Assembly (NCBI GenBank): GCA_011523615.1
Contig: WTGJ01000020.1
Location: forward strand, 328,934-379,894
Direction: 5' to 3'
Origin: Chloroflexota bacterium
Lineage (GTDB): Bacteria > Chloroflexota > Anaerolineae > Aggregatilineales > Phototrophicaceae
Length of the DNA stretch: 50,961 nt
The notes below the pieces were generated by a model, which was given only the letters and a program-made list of their open reading frames with translations, did not search any database and was not told the DNA's origin. Numbering within the stretch: position 1 is the stretch's first letter; each line of letters begins with the position of its first letter. The position numbers and the translations under genes are program-made. Positions 33,787-41,903 of this stretch are shown here, piece after piece.

Positions 33787-35516
33787 CCGGCCTGCGCCTG
33801 CTGTAACAATTCCGCCGCATTCGATCTGCCGGCGGCCGAATTGGCCCCCAACATGGCCGCCAATTCGCCGATGCGTCCCCCATCACTGGCCAATTCTTCC
33901 GCATGCGTGACCGTGCGCTCATTTTCCACCGTTTTGCGGGCCACGAAATGAGCGTCTGCATATGCCGCCAGTTGCGCCAGATGCGTGACCACCAGCACCT
34001 GATGGCCACTTCGAGCCAACTGCCGCAAGCGTTCCCCGACCAAAGCGCCCAACCTTCCACCGATTCCCTGGTCGATCTCGTCAAAAATCAAGGTGGGGAT
34101 CGGGTCTGAATGGGCCAGAACCCCTTTCAAGGCGAGCATGATGCGGGCTGTTTCACCGCCAGAAGCGACCTGGGCTAGCGGTCGTGGAGCCTCACCCGGG
34201 TTGGCGCTGAGGGTGAAGGCAACGCGATCGACTCCTGTACTGTGGAATTCACAGCTCCGGCCATCGGGCAAGGGGCAACCTGCTGAACTTTCATTTTGCT
34301 CCAGCTGCACCACAAAGCGCGCTACAGGCATACCGAGATGCGCCAACTCCGCCGCGATGGCTTCGCTCAACGTTCCGGCTGCTCGCTGGCGCCTTTCGCT
34401 CAGGGCCGCCGCTTTTTCCCCCAGCTCCTGCAACAGCGCTTCCGCCTGGGCACGCAAGCGCTGGCCGTTTTCCTGGCCCGTTTCCGCCTGCAGCAGAGCA
34501 GCGCGCGCCTTTTCTTCGTGATCCAGCGCGGCGGCGACACTGCACCCGTAGCGCCGCAGGCAACGACGGATGATTTCCAGTCGCTCTTCAATCTCTTGCA
34601 AGCGCTGCGGCTCAAACTCCAGCGTTTCTCGGTAGCGCCATAAAGAAGCCAACAAGCCGTTCGCCTCTTCTTGCAAGGCATCCGCCTTCTCCGCCAGGGG
34701 TTTGCCAGAGCCATCCAATTGGGCGACGTGCTTCAGGGCCGCCGCAGCTCGAGACAAAGCATCGGCCGCTGCTGGTGGCGAATCGGCCCGTTCTTCGCCA
34801 GCCAGATAGGCAAGCGCCGTGGCGGTTTGTGCCACCAGCTGCTCATGGTTGCTGAGGCGTTCTCGTTCTGCGCGCAATTCGTCTTCCTCGCCCTCTCGCA
34901 AGGCGGCCGCTTCCAGCTCTGCCAAATCCTCCTGCCAGCGCGCCCGTTCTTGCTGAGCGCTGCGCCAAGCGCGTTCGCAGTCATCGGCGTCCTGCTGCAG
35001 CGCCCGCAAGCGCCCCACTTGGCGCGCAAACTCCGCTCGTTCCTCCTCCAAACCCGCATATCGATCCAGCAGAACCAGGTGTTGCCCCGGTCGTAACAGC
35101 GAGAGGTGTTCGCTCTGACCGTGGATATCCACCAACAATGAAGCCAACTCACGGAGCAGAGGCAGCGCTACCTGCTGGCCATTGACCCGCGCGCTGGAGC
35201 GGCTTCCGCGGATCACCCGCGCCAGCACCAGGGCATCCGGCGTTTCTTCATCCCGCAGTCCTTCATCCTCCAACCGCTCAATCAAAGGACTTGCCGCTCC
35301 TTCAGCCAAGCGAAAATGCGCCTCCACCATCCCCTGCCGGGCGCCATTGCGGATGACAGCCGCAGAGGCCGCTCCGCCGAGCGCCAGCTCCAGGGCATCG
35401 ACGATGATCGATTTGCCAGCGCCGGTTTCACCGGTCAGGACGTTCAAGCCGGCGCCAGGAAACAGGGACAATTCACGGATGATGGCGATGTCCTGGATGC
35501 GCAATTCCCGCAGCAC
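33783..35516 (-). CDS. recN: DNA repair protein RecN
   Basis: A 577-residue SMC-like ATPase that gathers broken DNA ends. Head motifs: GETGAGKSIIVDALELALGG (29-48) at the N-terminus, and near the C-terminus SGGETARIMLALKGVL (signature) and PTLIFDEIDQGIGGRLG (Walker B). A long Gln/Glu/Ala coiled coil lies between them. The GTG at 35516 (LRELRIQDIAII) is two bases after the stop of the upstream gene and fits the normal N-terminus; longer upstream readings cover another gene in a different frame. The gene follows nadK and the B-box gene in one operon. Confidence 0.94.
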   Translation of the reverse strand: MLRELRIQDIAIIRELSLFPGAGLNVLTGETGAGKSIIVDALELALGGAASAAVIRNGARQGMVEAHFRLAEGAASPLIERLEDEGLRDEETPDALVLARVIRGSRSSARVNGQQVALPLLRELASLLVDIHGQSEHLSLLRPGQHLVLLDRYAGLEEERAEFARQVGRLRALQQDADDCERAWRSAQQERARWQEDLAELEAAALREGEEDELRAERERLSNHEQLVAQTATALAYLAGEERADSPPAAADALSRAAAALKHVAQLDGSGKPLAEKADALQEEANGLLASLWRYRETLEFEPQRLQEIEERLEIIRRCLRRYGCSVAAALDHEEKARAALLQAETGQENGQRLRAQAEALLQELGEKAAALSERRQRAAGTLSEAIAAELAHLGMPVARFVVQLEQNESSAGCPLPDGRSCEFHSTGVDRVAFTLSANPGEAPRPLAQVASGGETARIMLALKGVLAHSDPIPTLIFDEIDQGIGGRLGALVGERLRQLARSGHQVLVVTHLAQLAAYADAHFVARKTVENERTVTHAEELASDGGRIGELAAMLGANSAAGRSNAAELLQQAQAG

Positions 35517-35518
35517 AG

Positions 35519-36016
35519 CTAACGACCCCAGCGCAAACGCCCACTGGCGAAGGAAGCATACAGCGCCGCGAACAGCAGCGCCGAAAGCGTCAAACCCTGC
35601 CATAGCAAACCCACCACCAACGTACCCAGCAGGGCGCCGACCCCAGCGGCGAGCGCGGCCCGTTGGCTGCGGCGGCGGCCGGTCACTCGGCGCGCGCATT
35701 CCCCCGCAAAGGGGCCCAAAATCACCGCGAGCAGCAGAGCAAAAAGCAAGAAACGGAAGAATGTCAGCACGACCATGCCCACCGCCGCAACCAATGCGCA
35801 AACCAGCACGATGAGCAGTTCATCGGTCAAACGGGCATCAAAGAATTGCCGATCCTGCTCCTTCACACATTCGCGACAACGATAACCGACCGGCGTATGT
35901 ACGGCGCATTCATGGCACATGGTTCGCTCACAGCGGTTGCAACGCAGCGCCGTTTCTCGCCGGGGGTGCAAGGCACAGTAGGTCAATTCCTCCTGCTGCG
36001 GTTCCATCGCTGTCAT
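35519..36016 (-). CDS. B-box zinc-finger membrane protein
   Basis: A 165-residue protein with an N-terminal Cys/His cluster in B-box spacing (Cys14, His17, Cys26, Cys29, Cys34, Cys37, Cys47, Cys50 in YCALHPRRETALRCNRC and CHECAVHTPVGYRCREC). Three to four hydrophobic helices follow (about 65-110 and 118-160). B-box proteins with membrane tails of this kind occur in Actinobacteria and Chloroflexota and are mostly uncharacterised. ATG 36016 overlaps the nadK stop by one base and the stop is two bases before recN, so translation is probably coupled. Function unknown; a zinc- or partner-binding membrane adaptor is the reasonable reading. Confidence 0.85.
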   Translation of the reverse strand: MTAMEPQQEELTYCALHPRRETALRCNRCERTMCHECAVHTPVGYRCRECVKEQDRQFFDARLTDELLIVLVCALVAAVGMVVLTFFRFLLFALLLAVILGPFAGECARRVTGRRRSQRAALAAGVGALLGTLVVGLLWQGLTLSALLFAALYASFASGRLRWGR

Positions 36017-36921
36017 CAGGGGTCCGCTTCGGCGCCTTCTTCGGTCAGCAGGCGACTCTCCGTGGTCCAGGTGGGCAATCGCGGTTCCAGGCGGTCGAGC
36101 AAAGAGCGGTAGAAATAAGTCGGTGGCCGCAGACGGACGAATTGGCTCACCGGTTCGGCGGCGCGGACCGAAACGCGGTCTTCGCTGCGCAACACGCAGA
36201 ATTCCACACCATCCGCCGTGATGATCGCCTCGCGGCTGGGCAACAGCTTGACGGTGATATCCAATTGGGCCCCTTCGGAGAGCACCAGCGAGCGGTCCAT
36301 GCTCAAGTGCGGCGCCACCGGAACCAACAAGATGTTCTTCAATTCCGGCGGCATGATCGGCCCACCACAGGCCAGCGCGTAGGCGGTCGAACCGGTGGGG
36401 CTGGCGATGATGAGCGCGTCGGCGGAATAGACCGTCGCCCAGGCGCCATCGATGCGCGTATCCAACTGGATCGCCCGCGGCAAACGCGCGCGCGACACGA
36501 CAATATCGTTCAAAGCCAGGACGGAAGCGATCCGCTCCTCCGCCCGCCAAACCTCCGCCTCGATCATCATTCGGCTTTCGCGCCGGTAGTCTCCCTTCAT
36601 CAAGCGCTCGATGATCTGCCCATTCCATTCCGCCAATTTCAGCTCGGTGAGGAAGCCGAGTCGACCGACATTGATGCCCAGCACCGGCACTCCGTGTGGG
36701 GCACAGACGCGGGCTACATTCAACATCGCGCCATCGCCACCAATGGCGATCAGCAGCTGCGATTCGGCAATCAACGGCTCCACTTCATCCGCCTGCCATT
36801 GCTTCCGCAACCAGACTTCACAGCCCGCCGCCTGCAAATCCGCGCCAATGCGCTCTGCGATGGGCTCCGATCGCGGCCGCAACGGGTGCGCCATCACGCC
36901 GACACAGAAACGTCCCGCCAT
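36016..36921 (-). CDS. nadK: NAD kinase
   Basis: Phosphorylates NAD to NADP. The 301-residue protein has the GGDG motif in LIAIGGDGAMLNVAR (61-64), GVPVLGINVGRLGFLTEL, the NE/D region reading ALNDIVVSR, and TGSTAYALACGGPIMPP. VAPHLSMDRSLVLSE comes towards the C-terminus. An ATG nine bases upstream (36930) is possible, but GAGAGGTGG is correctly spaced only for ATG 36921. It heads the nadK, B-box, recN operon. Confidence 0.93.
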   Translation of the reverse strand: MAGRFCVGVMAHPLRPRSEPIAERIGADLQAAGCEVWLRKQWQADEVEPLIAESQLLIAIGGDGAMLNVARVCAPHGVPVLGINVGRLGFLTELKLAEWNGQIIERLMKGDYRRESRMMIEAEVWRAEERIASVLALNDIVVSRARLPRAIQLDTRIDGAWATVYSADALIIASPTGSTAYALACGGPIMPPELKNILLVPVAPHLSMDRSLVLSEGAQLDITVKLLPSREAIITADGVEFCVLRSEDRVSVRAAEPVSQFVRLRPPTYFYRSLLDRLEPRLPTWTTESRLLTEEGAEADP

Positions 36922-36996
36922 GCATTCCACCTCTCGCTCGCATCCAGTCTAGTCATTGGCCTGGCCAGGCGCTAGGGAATGACACTGCGCCCACTA

Positions 36997-37025
36997 TTGG
37001 CTCGCGCTTTGCCGCGCGCTACAAT
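36997..37025 (+). promoter_or_regulatory. Promoter of the acetoacetyl-CoA synthetase gene
   Basis: TTGGCT (36997-37002) and TACAAT (37020-37025) with 17-base spacing. Only nine bases separate the -10 box from the ATG at 37035, so transcription starts about three bases before the start codon and there is no room for a ribosome site. Confidence 0.6.
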
Positions 37026-37034
37026 TTTCGCGCC

Positions 37035-39017
37035 ATGAACACCGATTCAGCGGTATGGATCCCTCGCCTGCAGACGGCCGCCGCGGCCAACCTCACCCGT
37101 TACCGCCATTGGGTCGCCCAGCATCATGCGCTCGATTTGGCCGATTACCGCGCCTTGCACCGTTGGTCGATCGAAAATCTCCCCGCTTTCTGGTCCAGCC
37201 TGTTCACGTTCTGCGATCTGAAACATCACGAACCCTGGCAAACCTCGCTCGCCTCGCGGGAAATGCCCGGTGCGCGCTGGTTCCCCGGCTGCACTTTGAA
37301 TTACGCCGAAAACATTTTCGCCAAACGTTCCGCTGAGCGGCCGATGCTGCTCCATGCCGATGAGAGCGGGGAGATCGCTTCCCTCAGCTGGGCGGATGCC
37401 GAAGATCAAGTGGCGGCGCTGGCCGCCTGCCTGCGTGAGTTGGGCGTCCGGCGGGGAGACCGCGTCGTCGCCTTCTTGCCCAACATCCCGGAGGCCGTCA
37501 TCGCTCTATTGGCGACCGCAAGCATCGGCGCCATCTGGTCCAGTTGTGCGCCCGAATTCGGCAGCCAGAGTGTGCTGGAACGCTTCCAGCAGATTGAACC
37601 CAAGATCCTCATCGCCGTCCCGGAATATCAATACAACGGCCAGCGCTTCGATCGTCGCTCTGTCCTGAGCCAGTTGCAGGCCAATCTGCCCACCCTGGAA
37701 CAGACCCTCCTCGTCCGCACCCGCAAAGGAGAAGCGAGCCATCAGCGCTACCCCAGCTTGAGCTGGCAGGAAGCCTTGGCGCGGGGGGTGGGCGCCTCTC
37801 TGGGATGTGAGATCGTCCCCTTCGAGCACCCGCTCTGGGTGCTCTTCTCCTCTGGCACGACCGGCAAACCCAAGCCGATCGTCCATGGGCATGGCGGCAT
37901 CACCCTGGAACATGCCAAAGCGACCCTGTTTCACAACGACCTCCACCCGGGTGATCGCTTCTTCTGGTACACCAGCACCGGCTGGATGATGTGGAATTAT
38001 CTCCTGGGCGGCCTGCTCGCCGGCGCAACGGTCATCCTCTACGACGGCAGCCCCATCCATCCTGACCTGGGTGCTTTGTTCCAACTCGCCGAGCGCACCG
38101 GCATGAATTACCTGGGCGCATCCGCCGCGTTCATGGCTTCTTGCATGAAAGCCGATTTCCGCCCCAACCAGCGTTATGACCTGAGCCAGCTGAACGCGCT
38201 CAGCGGCACCGGTTCACCCCTGGCTCCAGAGATATACGATTGGTTCTACGATGAATTTTCAGCAGACGTGGTGCTGGAATCCCTCAGCGGTGGCACCGAT
38301 TTGTGTACCGCTTTCGTCGGCGGCGTTCGCAGCGAACCGATCTACCGCGGCGTAATCCAGGGCCCCTCTCTGGGCGCTGATGTCCGTTCCTACGATGAAC
38401 AGGGAAACGAGACCATCGACGCGGTCGGGGAACTGGTCATCACTCAGCCAATGCCTTCCATGCCACTGTATTTCTGGAACGACCCCGCGGGCGAGCGATA
38501 CCGAGAAAGCTATTTCGGCATGTATGAAGGCGTCTGGCGGCACGGCGATTGGCTGCGCGTCACTCCACGCGGCGGCTGCGTGATCTACGGCCGCTCCGAT
38601 TCCACCATCAACCGCAAAGGCATCCGCATGGGCACCAGCGAGATCTACCGCGTCGTCGAAGCCTTCGCCGAAATCCAGGATTCGTTGATCATCGATATGG
38701 AAATGCTCGGCCATGAATCCCATCTGCCGCTCTTTGTGGTCCTGCAAGCGGGACAGGAATTGGATGAAGATCTGTGCAGGCGCATCGGCCGCGCCTTGAG
38801 CGAGCAGATCTCGCCCCGCCATGTTCCGGATGAAATCCTGGCGATCGATGAAGTGCCCTATACGCTCAGCGGCAAGAAGATGGAAGTGCCCATCCGCAAA
38901 ATTTTACTGGGTTTGCCGCGGGACGAAGCCGCCAACCCAGGCTCGATGCGCAATCCGGATTCGCTGGCGTTCTTCGAAGATTATGCGGAGGAAATTGCCC
39001 GCCGGCAAACCCGCTGA
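37035..39017 (+). CDS. Acetoacetyl-CoA synthetase
   Basis: Activates acetoacetate (or a similar short acid) to its CoA thioester via an acyl-adenylate. The 660-residue protein matches AACS in length and order. The ACS N-terminal signature WFPGCTLNYAENIF (82-95) is followed by the phosphate loop FSSGTTGKPKPIVHGHGG (271-288), YTSTGWMMWNYL, ESLSGGTDLCTAFVGG, and GRSDSTINRKGIRMGTSEIY. The catalytic lysine is in LSGKKMEVPIRK (Lys614). The longer frame starting at 36696 reads through nadK antisense and has no homology. It likely links ketone-body or polyhydroxybutyrate intermediates to acetyl-CoA metabolism (family knowledge). Confidence 0.94.
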   Translation: MNTDSAVWIPRLQTAAAANLTRYRHWVAQHHALDLADYRALHRWSIENLPAFWSSLFTFCDLKHHEPWQTSLASREMPGARWFPGCTLNYAENIFAKRSAERPMLLHADESGEIASLSWADAEDQVAALAACLRELGVRRGDRVVAFLPNIPEAVIALLATASIGAIWSSCAPEFGSQSVLERFQQIEPKILIAVPEYQYNGQRFDRRSVLSQLQANLPTLEQTLLVRTRKGEASHQRYPSLSWQEALARGVGASLGCEIVPFEHPLWVLFSSGTTGKPKPIVHGHGGITLEHAKATLFHNDLHPGDRFFWYTSTGWMMWNYLLGGLLAGATVILYDGSPIHPDLGALFQLAERTGMNYLGASAAFMASCMKADFRPNQRYDLSQLNALSGTGSPLAPEIYDWFYDEFSADVVLESLSGGTDLCTAFVGGVRSEPIYRGVIQGPSLGADVRSYDEQGNETIDAVGELVITQPMPSMPLYFWNDPAGERYRESYFGMYEGVWRHGDWLRVTPRGGCVIYGRSDSTINRKGIRMGTSEIYRVVEAFAEIQDSLIIDMEMLGHESHLPLFVVLQAGQELDEDLCRRIGRALSEQISPRHVPDEILAIDEVPYTLSGKKMEVPIRKILLGLPRDEAANPGSMRNPDSLAFFEDYAEEIARRQTR

Positions 39018-39018
39018 G

Positions 39019-39084
39019 CGCCGCTCTCAACTACAGAGCGCGCCGCTCTCAACTACAGAGCGCGCCGCCCTCAACCGCAGAGCG
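39019..39084. repeat. Three tandem 22-bp hairpin repeats
   Basis: Units at 39019-39040 and 39041-39062 are identical; 39063-39084 differs at three positions. Each unit contains CGCTCT and AGAGCG separated by CAACTAC, a six-pair stem with a seven-base loop. They lie just after the acetoacetyl-CoA synthetase stop in the 97-base gap between two convergent genes, so they may help end transcription or stabilise mRNA 3' ends. There is no T-tract, so a standard intrinsic terminator is not indicated. Confidence 0.8.
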
Positions 39085-39114
39085 TCGCCAAACGTGGCAG
39101 TGCAGCGCTCAACG

Positions 39115-39972
39115 CTACTGAACTTCCTCTTGCAACAGGGCCGCCAGGACCACGGTCAATGCGGGCAGCTCGCTTTCGTCTTTGAAATGGGCCATGCGCC
39201 GATACATCACCGCAGCGGCGCGATGGAAGCCAGCGGGCAAACCTTGCTCAGCGAAGAAATCGGCAATTTCATCCATTTCCCCGGCAAAGCGCCACGCTTT
39301 GGCCGTCAGGTTGCGGGCGCGCTGTTCGGCCTGTTGCGGCATCTTCTCGTCGCGCCGCTGCCATTGCCTTTCCAAGGCGGCCCGCAAACCGCCGCTCTCG
39401 GCCGCGGCCAACACGGCGCTCTGCAACGCGCCATGCCCTTTGGTCAAGCCGGCGAAGCACATTTTCAACGCCGATGCATCGCCGATCCGCTCGCTGAGCA
39501 CTTCCGTCTCCAAGGGACCGGCGGCAAAGTAAGACGCGGTTTCGTCAGCTCGTGGCCCGGAAAGCAACAGCCAGGTGGTGCCCCGTTCCCAGGCGGGCCC
39601 GCCGGTGATCCCGCCATCGACATAGTCTGCGCCTGCCGCGCGCATCCGTTCGTCCATCCGCCGCGACCGTGCCGGCGAAATGGCGTTGGCATCCAGGTAT
39701 CGACCACGAAAACCGCGTTGGATCACTTCTGCGGCCAAGGCCTCCGCTGCGTGGGGTGGGCAGACGCTGACCAGGACATCACATTCTCGGCAAAGTCGTT
39801 CCAGACGAAACACATCTTGCAGTTGCTGCGCCTCTGCGCGCTCTATCGTCTGAACGCTGCGTCCTTCGCTCGCCCAGCAGACTTCATGCCCGCCATTCTT
39901 CAACGTTGCGGCGACCGAAGCACCCATTTCACCCGGGTGCAGAATGCCGAAGCGCTTGCCTTCACCCGCCAT
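39115..39972 (-). CDS. NAD(P)-dependent oxidoreductase, 6-phosphogluconate dehydrogenase-like (DUF1932)
   Basis: A 285-residue beta-hydroxyacid dehydrogenase relative. The dinucleotide site is FGILHPGEMGASVAATL (about 8-24), with YLDANAISPARSRRM and DGGITGGPAWERGTTWLLLSG in the mid-region. A C-terminal DUF1932 helical domain has KMCFAGLTKGHGALQSAVL with the conserved lysine of the superfamily. The substrate is unknown. ATG 39972 overlaps the fadD stop as TGATG, so it is the second gene of a fadD operon and may act on a CoA- or acid-derived product. Confidence 0.85.
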   Translation of the reverse strand: MAGEGKRFGILHPGEMGASVAATLKNGGHEVCWASEGRSVQTIERAEAQQLQDVFRLERLCRECDVLVSVCPPHAAEALAAEVIQRGFRGRYLDANAISPARSRRMDERMRAAGADYVDGGITGGPAWERGTTWLLLSGPRADETASYFAAGPLETEVLSERIGDASALKMCFAGLTKGHGALQSAVLAAAESGGLRAALERQWQRRDEKMPQQAEQRARNLTAKAWRFAGEMDEIADFFAEQGLPAGFHRAAAVMYRRMAHFKDESELPALTVVLAALLQEEVQ

Positions 39973-41762
39973 CACGTGGATCCTGGCGTTTCACCTGCTT
40001 CTGCCCGCTCCACTTCCAGGCGCACCAGCTCTCGCCGCAGGGTCTTGCCGATCGCCGTTTTTGGCAACTCCGCCAGAAATTCGATGCGACGCGGCACTTC
40101 ATAAGGTGCGAGGTGCGCTTCACAATGGGCGATCAAACCCTCAGGGGTCACCTCCGCATCGGGCACTTTCACAACCCAGGCTTTCAGCGCAAGTTGACCT
40201 TCCCGTTCCGGATGCGGTATGGCGGCGACGCCTACTTCAGCGACCGCCGCATGTTCCTTCAATGCATCTTCAATTTGGGCCGGGTACACGTTGTATCCGC
40301 CAATCAAAGCCATGTCTTTCTTGCGGTCGATGATGTAGAAGAAGCCATCTTCATCCATGTAGCCGATGTCGCCGGAATGCACCCAGGTCCGCCCGTCGTG
40401 TTCCCGCAATACCGCTTCGCTCTCTGTCGGCATTTTGAAATAACCCTGCATGACGTTGGGCCCGGCCATGACGATTTCTCCCGCTTCCCCCACCGGCACA
40501 TCCACCGTGCCGGTTTCGATATCCATCACGCGGATGTCCATCCCCGGCAAAGGCAAGCCAGCGGAACCGGGTCTTGATTCTTCGCCGAAAGGCACCACAA
40601 TGGCGGCCATCGTCACCTCACTCATGCCATAGCCTTCGCTGAGGCGGCAGCCACTCACTTCCTCAAAAGCCCGTTTGGTGGCGGCCGGCAAGGGGGCAGC
40701 GCCGCTGACGGCAATGCTGATGCCATCCAGGCGCTTGCTTCCCTGGCGCACGGCAGGATGTTGGCTCACGGCGTGGAACATCGCCGGAACGCCGCACATG
40801 ATATCGGGCCGGTAATGATCGATCACGCCGACCATATCAGCGAGATCGCGCGGGTTGACCACCAAAACCACCCGTGAACCCGCGTGGATCGCCCCGCTCA
40901 ACACCGCCACCAGGCCGAACACGTGGAACATCGGCAACGCACCCAGGTAGACCAGTTCCTCTTTGCCCTTGCCCCGGGTGAACTCCGTGCCTGCTACGGG
41001 ATCCAAATACGCCTGGATCTGCAGCAGATTGCTCGACAACATGCGATGCGTGAGCATGGCCCCTTTGGAGACGCCGGTCGTGCCGCCGGTATACTGCAGG
41101 AAGGCCAAATCATCGCCCTCGATCGCCACAGCCGGCGCTGCTCCCCCCTGATGCGCGGCCAGGACGTCCTGGAACCATTCATCTCCCTCTTGCAGCTCCA
41201 CCGCATGGCCTTCTTTTTTCTCCTTGGCGAGGGTGAATAAAAATCTCGCCAGGCCCGGCAAATATTCCTTGATATTGGTGGCGATGAAGCGCTCCACCGG
41301 CGTTTGATCCTGTATCGATTTGACGAGCGGGTAAAAGGGAGTCAACACGACGCAGATCCGCGCATCGGAATCATCCAACTGATGTACCATCCGCGCCGGT
41401 GGGTAGGTGGGGTTGATGGCGCTGACCACCCCACCGGCCTTCAGGATGCCAAAATAGACGATGGCGAAAGCGACGCAGTTGGGCAGGAGGATCGCCACCC
41501 GGTCTCCTTTTTGCAGACCACGAGCGATCAAAGCATGTGCGAATGCATCGGAAGCCGCATCCAACTCGGCGTAGGTGAAATGGGCTTGCGTATAACCCAA
41601 GAGCGGCAGATTCGCCGGCGTGATGAGCGCCGTCGCCTCGGGCTGGCGACGGGCGGCCTGCCGCAGCATCTCATGCAAAAATACGTCACCCGTTTCCGCC
41701 AATTCCTCCACCATCCCCGCCGGATAATGCTTGACCCAGGGTCGTTCTGCATACGTCGACAT
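39972..41762 (-). CDS. fadD: Long-chain-fatty-acid-CoA ligase
   Basis: Activates fatty acids to acyl-CoA for beta-oxidation or lipid synthesis. The 596-residue protein has a canonical phosphate loop YTGGTTGVSKGAMLTH (224-239), the GYGMSE motif, WVHSGDIGYMDEDGFFYIIDRKKDM, and a catalytic lysine in LPKTAIGKTLRREL (Lys573). It serves as an internal reference for the degenerate homologue at 13.6-16.1 kb. ATG 41762 follows GAGGAGGAAAC; an upstream reading to 41852 lacks homology. It is divergent from alaS, with promoters for both in the gap. Confidence 0.94.
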   Translation of the reverse strand: MSTYAERPWVKHYPAGMVEELAETGDVFLHEMLRQAARRQPEATALITPANLPLLGYTQAHFTYAELDAASDAFAHALIARGLQKGDRVAILLPNCVAFAIVYFGILKAGGVVSAINPTYPPARMVHQLDDSDARICVVLTPFYPLVKSIQDQTPVERFIATNIKEYLPGLARFLFTLAKEKKEGHAVELQEGDEWFQDVLAAHQGGAAPAVAIEGDDLAFLQYTGGTTGVSKGAMLTHRMLSSNLLQIQAYLDPVAGTEFTRGKGKEELVYLGALPMFHVFGLVAVLSGAIHAGSRVVLVVNPRDLADMVGVIDHYRPDIMCGVPAMFHAVSQHPAVRQGSKRLDGISIAVSGAAPLPAATKRAFEEVSGCRLSEGYGMSEVTMAAIVVPFGEESRPGSAGLPLPGMDIRVMDIETGTVDVPVGEAGEIVMAGPNVMQGYFKMPTESEAVLREHDGRTWVHSGDIGYMDEDGFFYIIDRKKDMALIGGYNVYPAQIEDALKEHAAVAEVGVAAIPHPEREGQLALKAWVVKVPDAEVTPEGLIAHCEAHLAPYEVPRRIEFLAELPKTAIGKTLRRELVRLEVERAEAGETPGST

Positions 41763-41801
41763 GTTTCCTCCTCGCCAATTCGCTGCGGCGGATGCAGTCA
41801 A

Positions 41802-41830
41802 AGTATATGCACCTGCCGAGCTTTCTCCAA
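41802..41830 (-). promoter_or_regulatory. Promoter of fadD
   Basis: Minus-strand TTGGAG (41825-41830) and TATACT (41802-41807), 17-base spacing, with a leader of about 34 bases that carries the GAGGAGG ribosome site. Confidence 0.6.
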
Positions 41831-41842
41831 ACCCTGCCTCGC

Positions 41843-41871
41843 TTGAATCCACTCGGGTGAACCCTTATAAT
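41843..41871 (+). promoter_or_regulatory. Promoter of alaS
   Basis: TTGAAT (41843-41848) and a perfect TATAAT (41866-41871), 17-base spacing, giving a leader of about 26 bases to ATG 41904. It sits back to back with the fadD promoter. Confidence 0.7.
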
Positions 41872-41903
41872 GGTGCACCTTCCCTTGATGTGCGGCCGGT
41901 TGG

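Noticed and set aside
39019-39084. Possible CRISPR array
   Set aside because: The 22-bp units abut one another with no spacers and there are no cas genes.
38821-40104. A 427-codon open frame running from inside the acetoacetyl-CoA synthetase gene across the antisense of the oxidoreductase
   Set aside because: It overlaps two well-supported genes and the hairpin repeats, and has no family signature.
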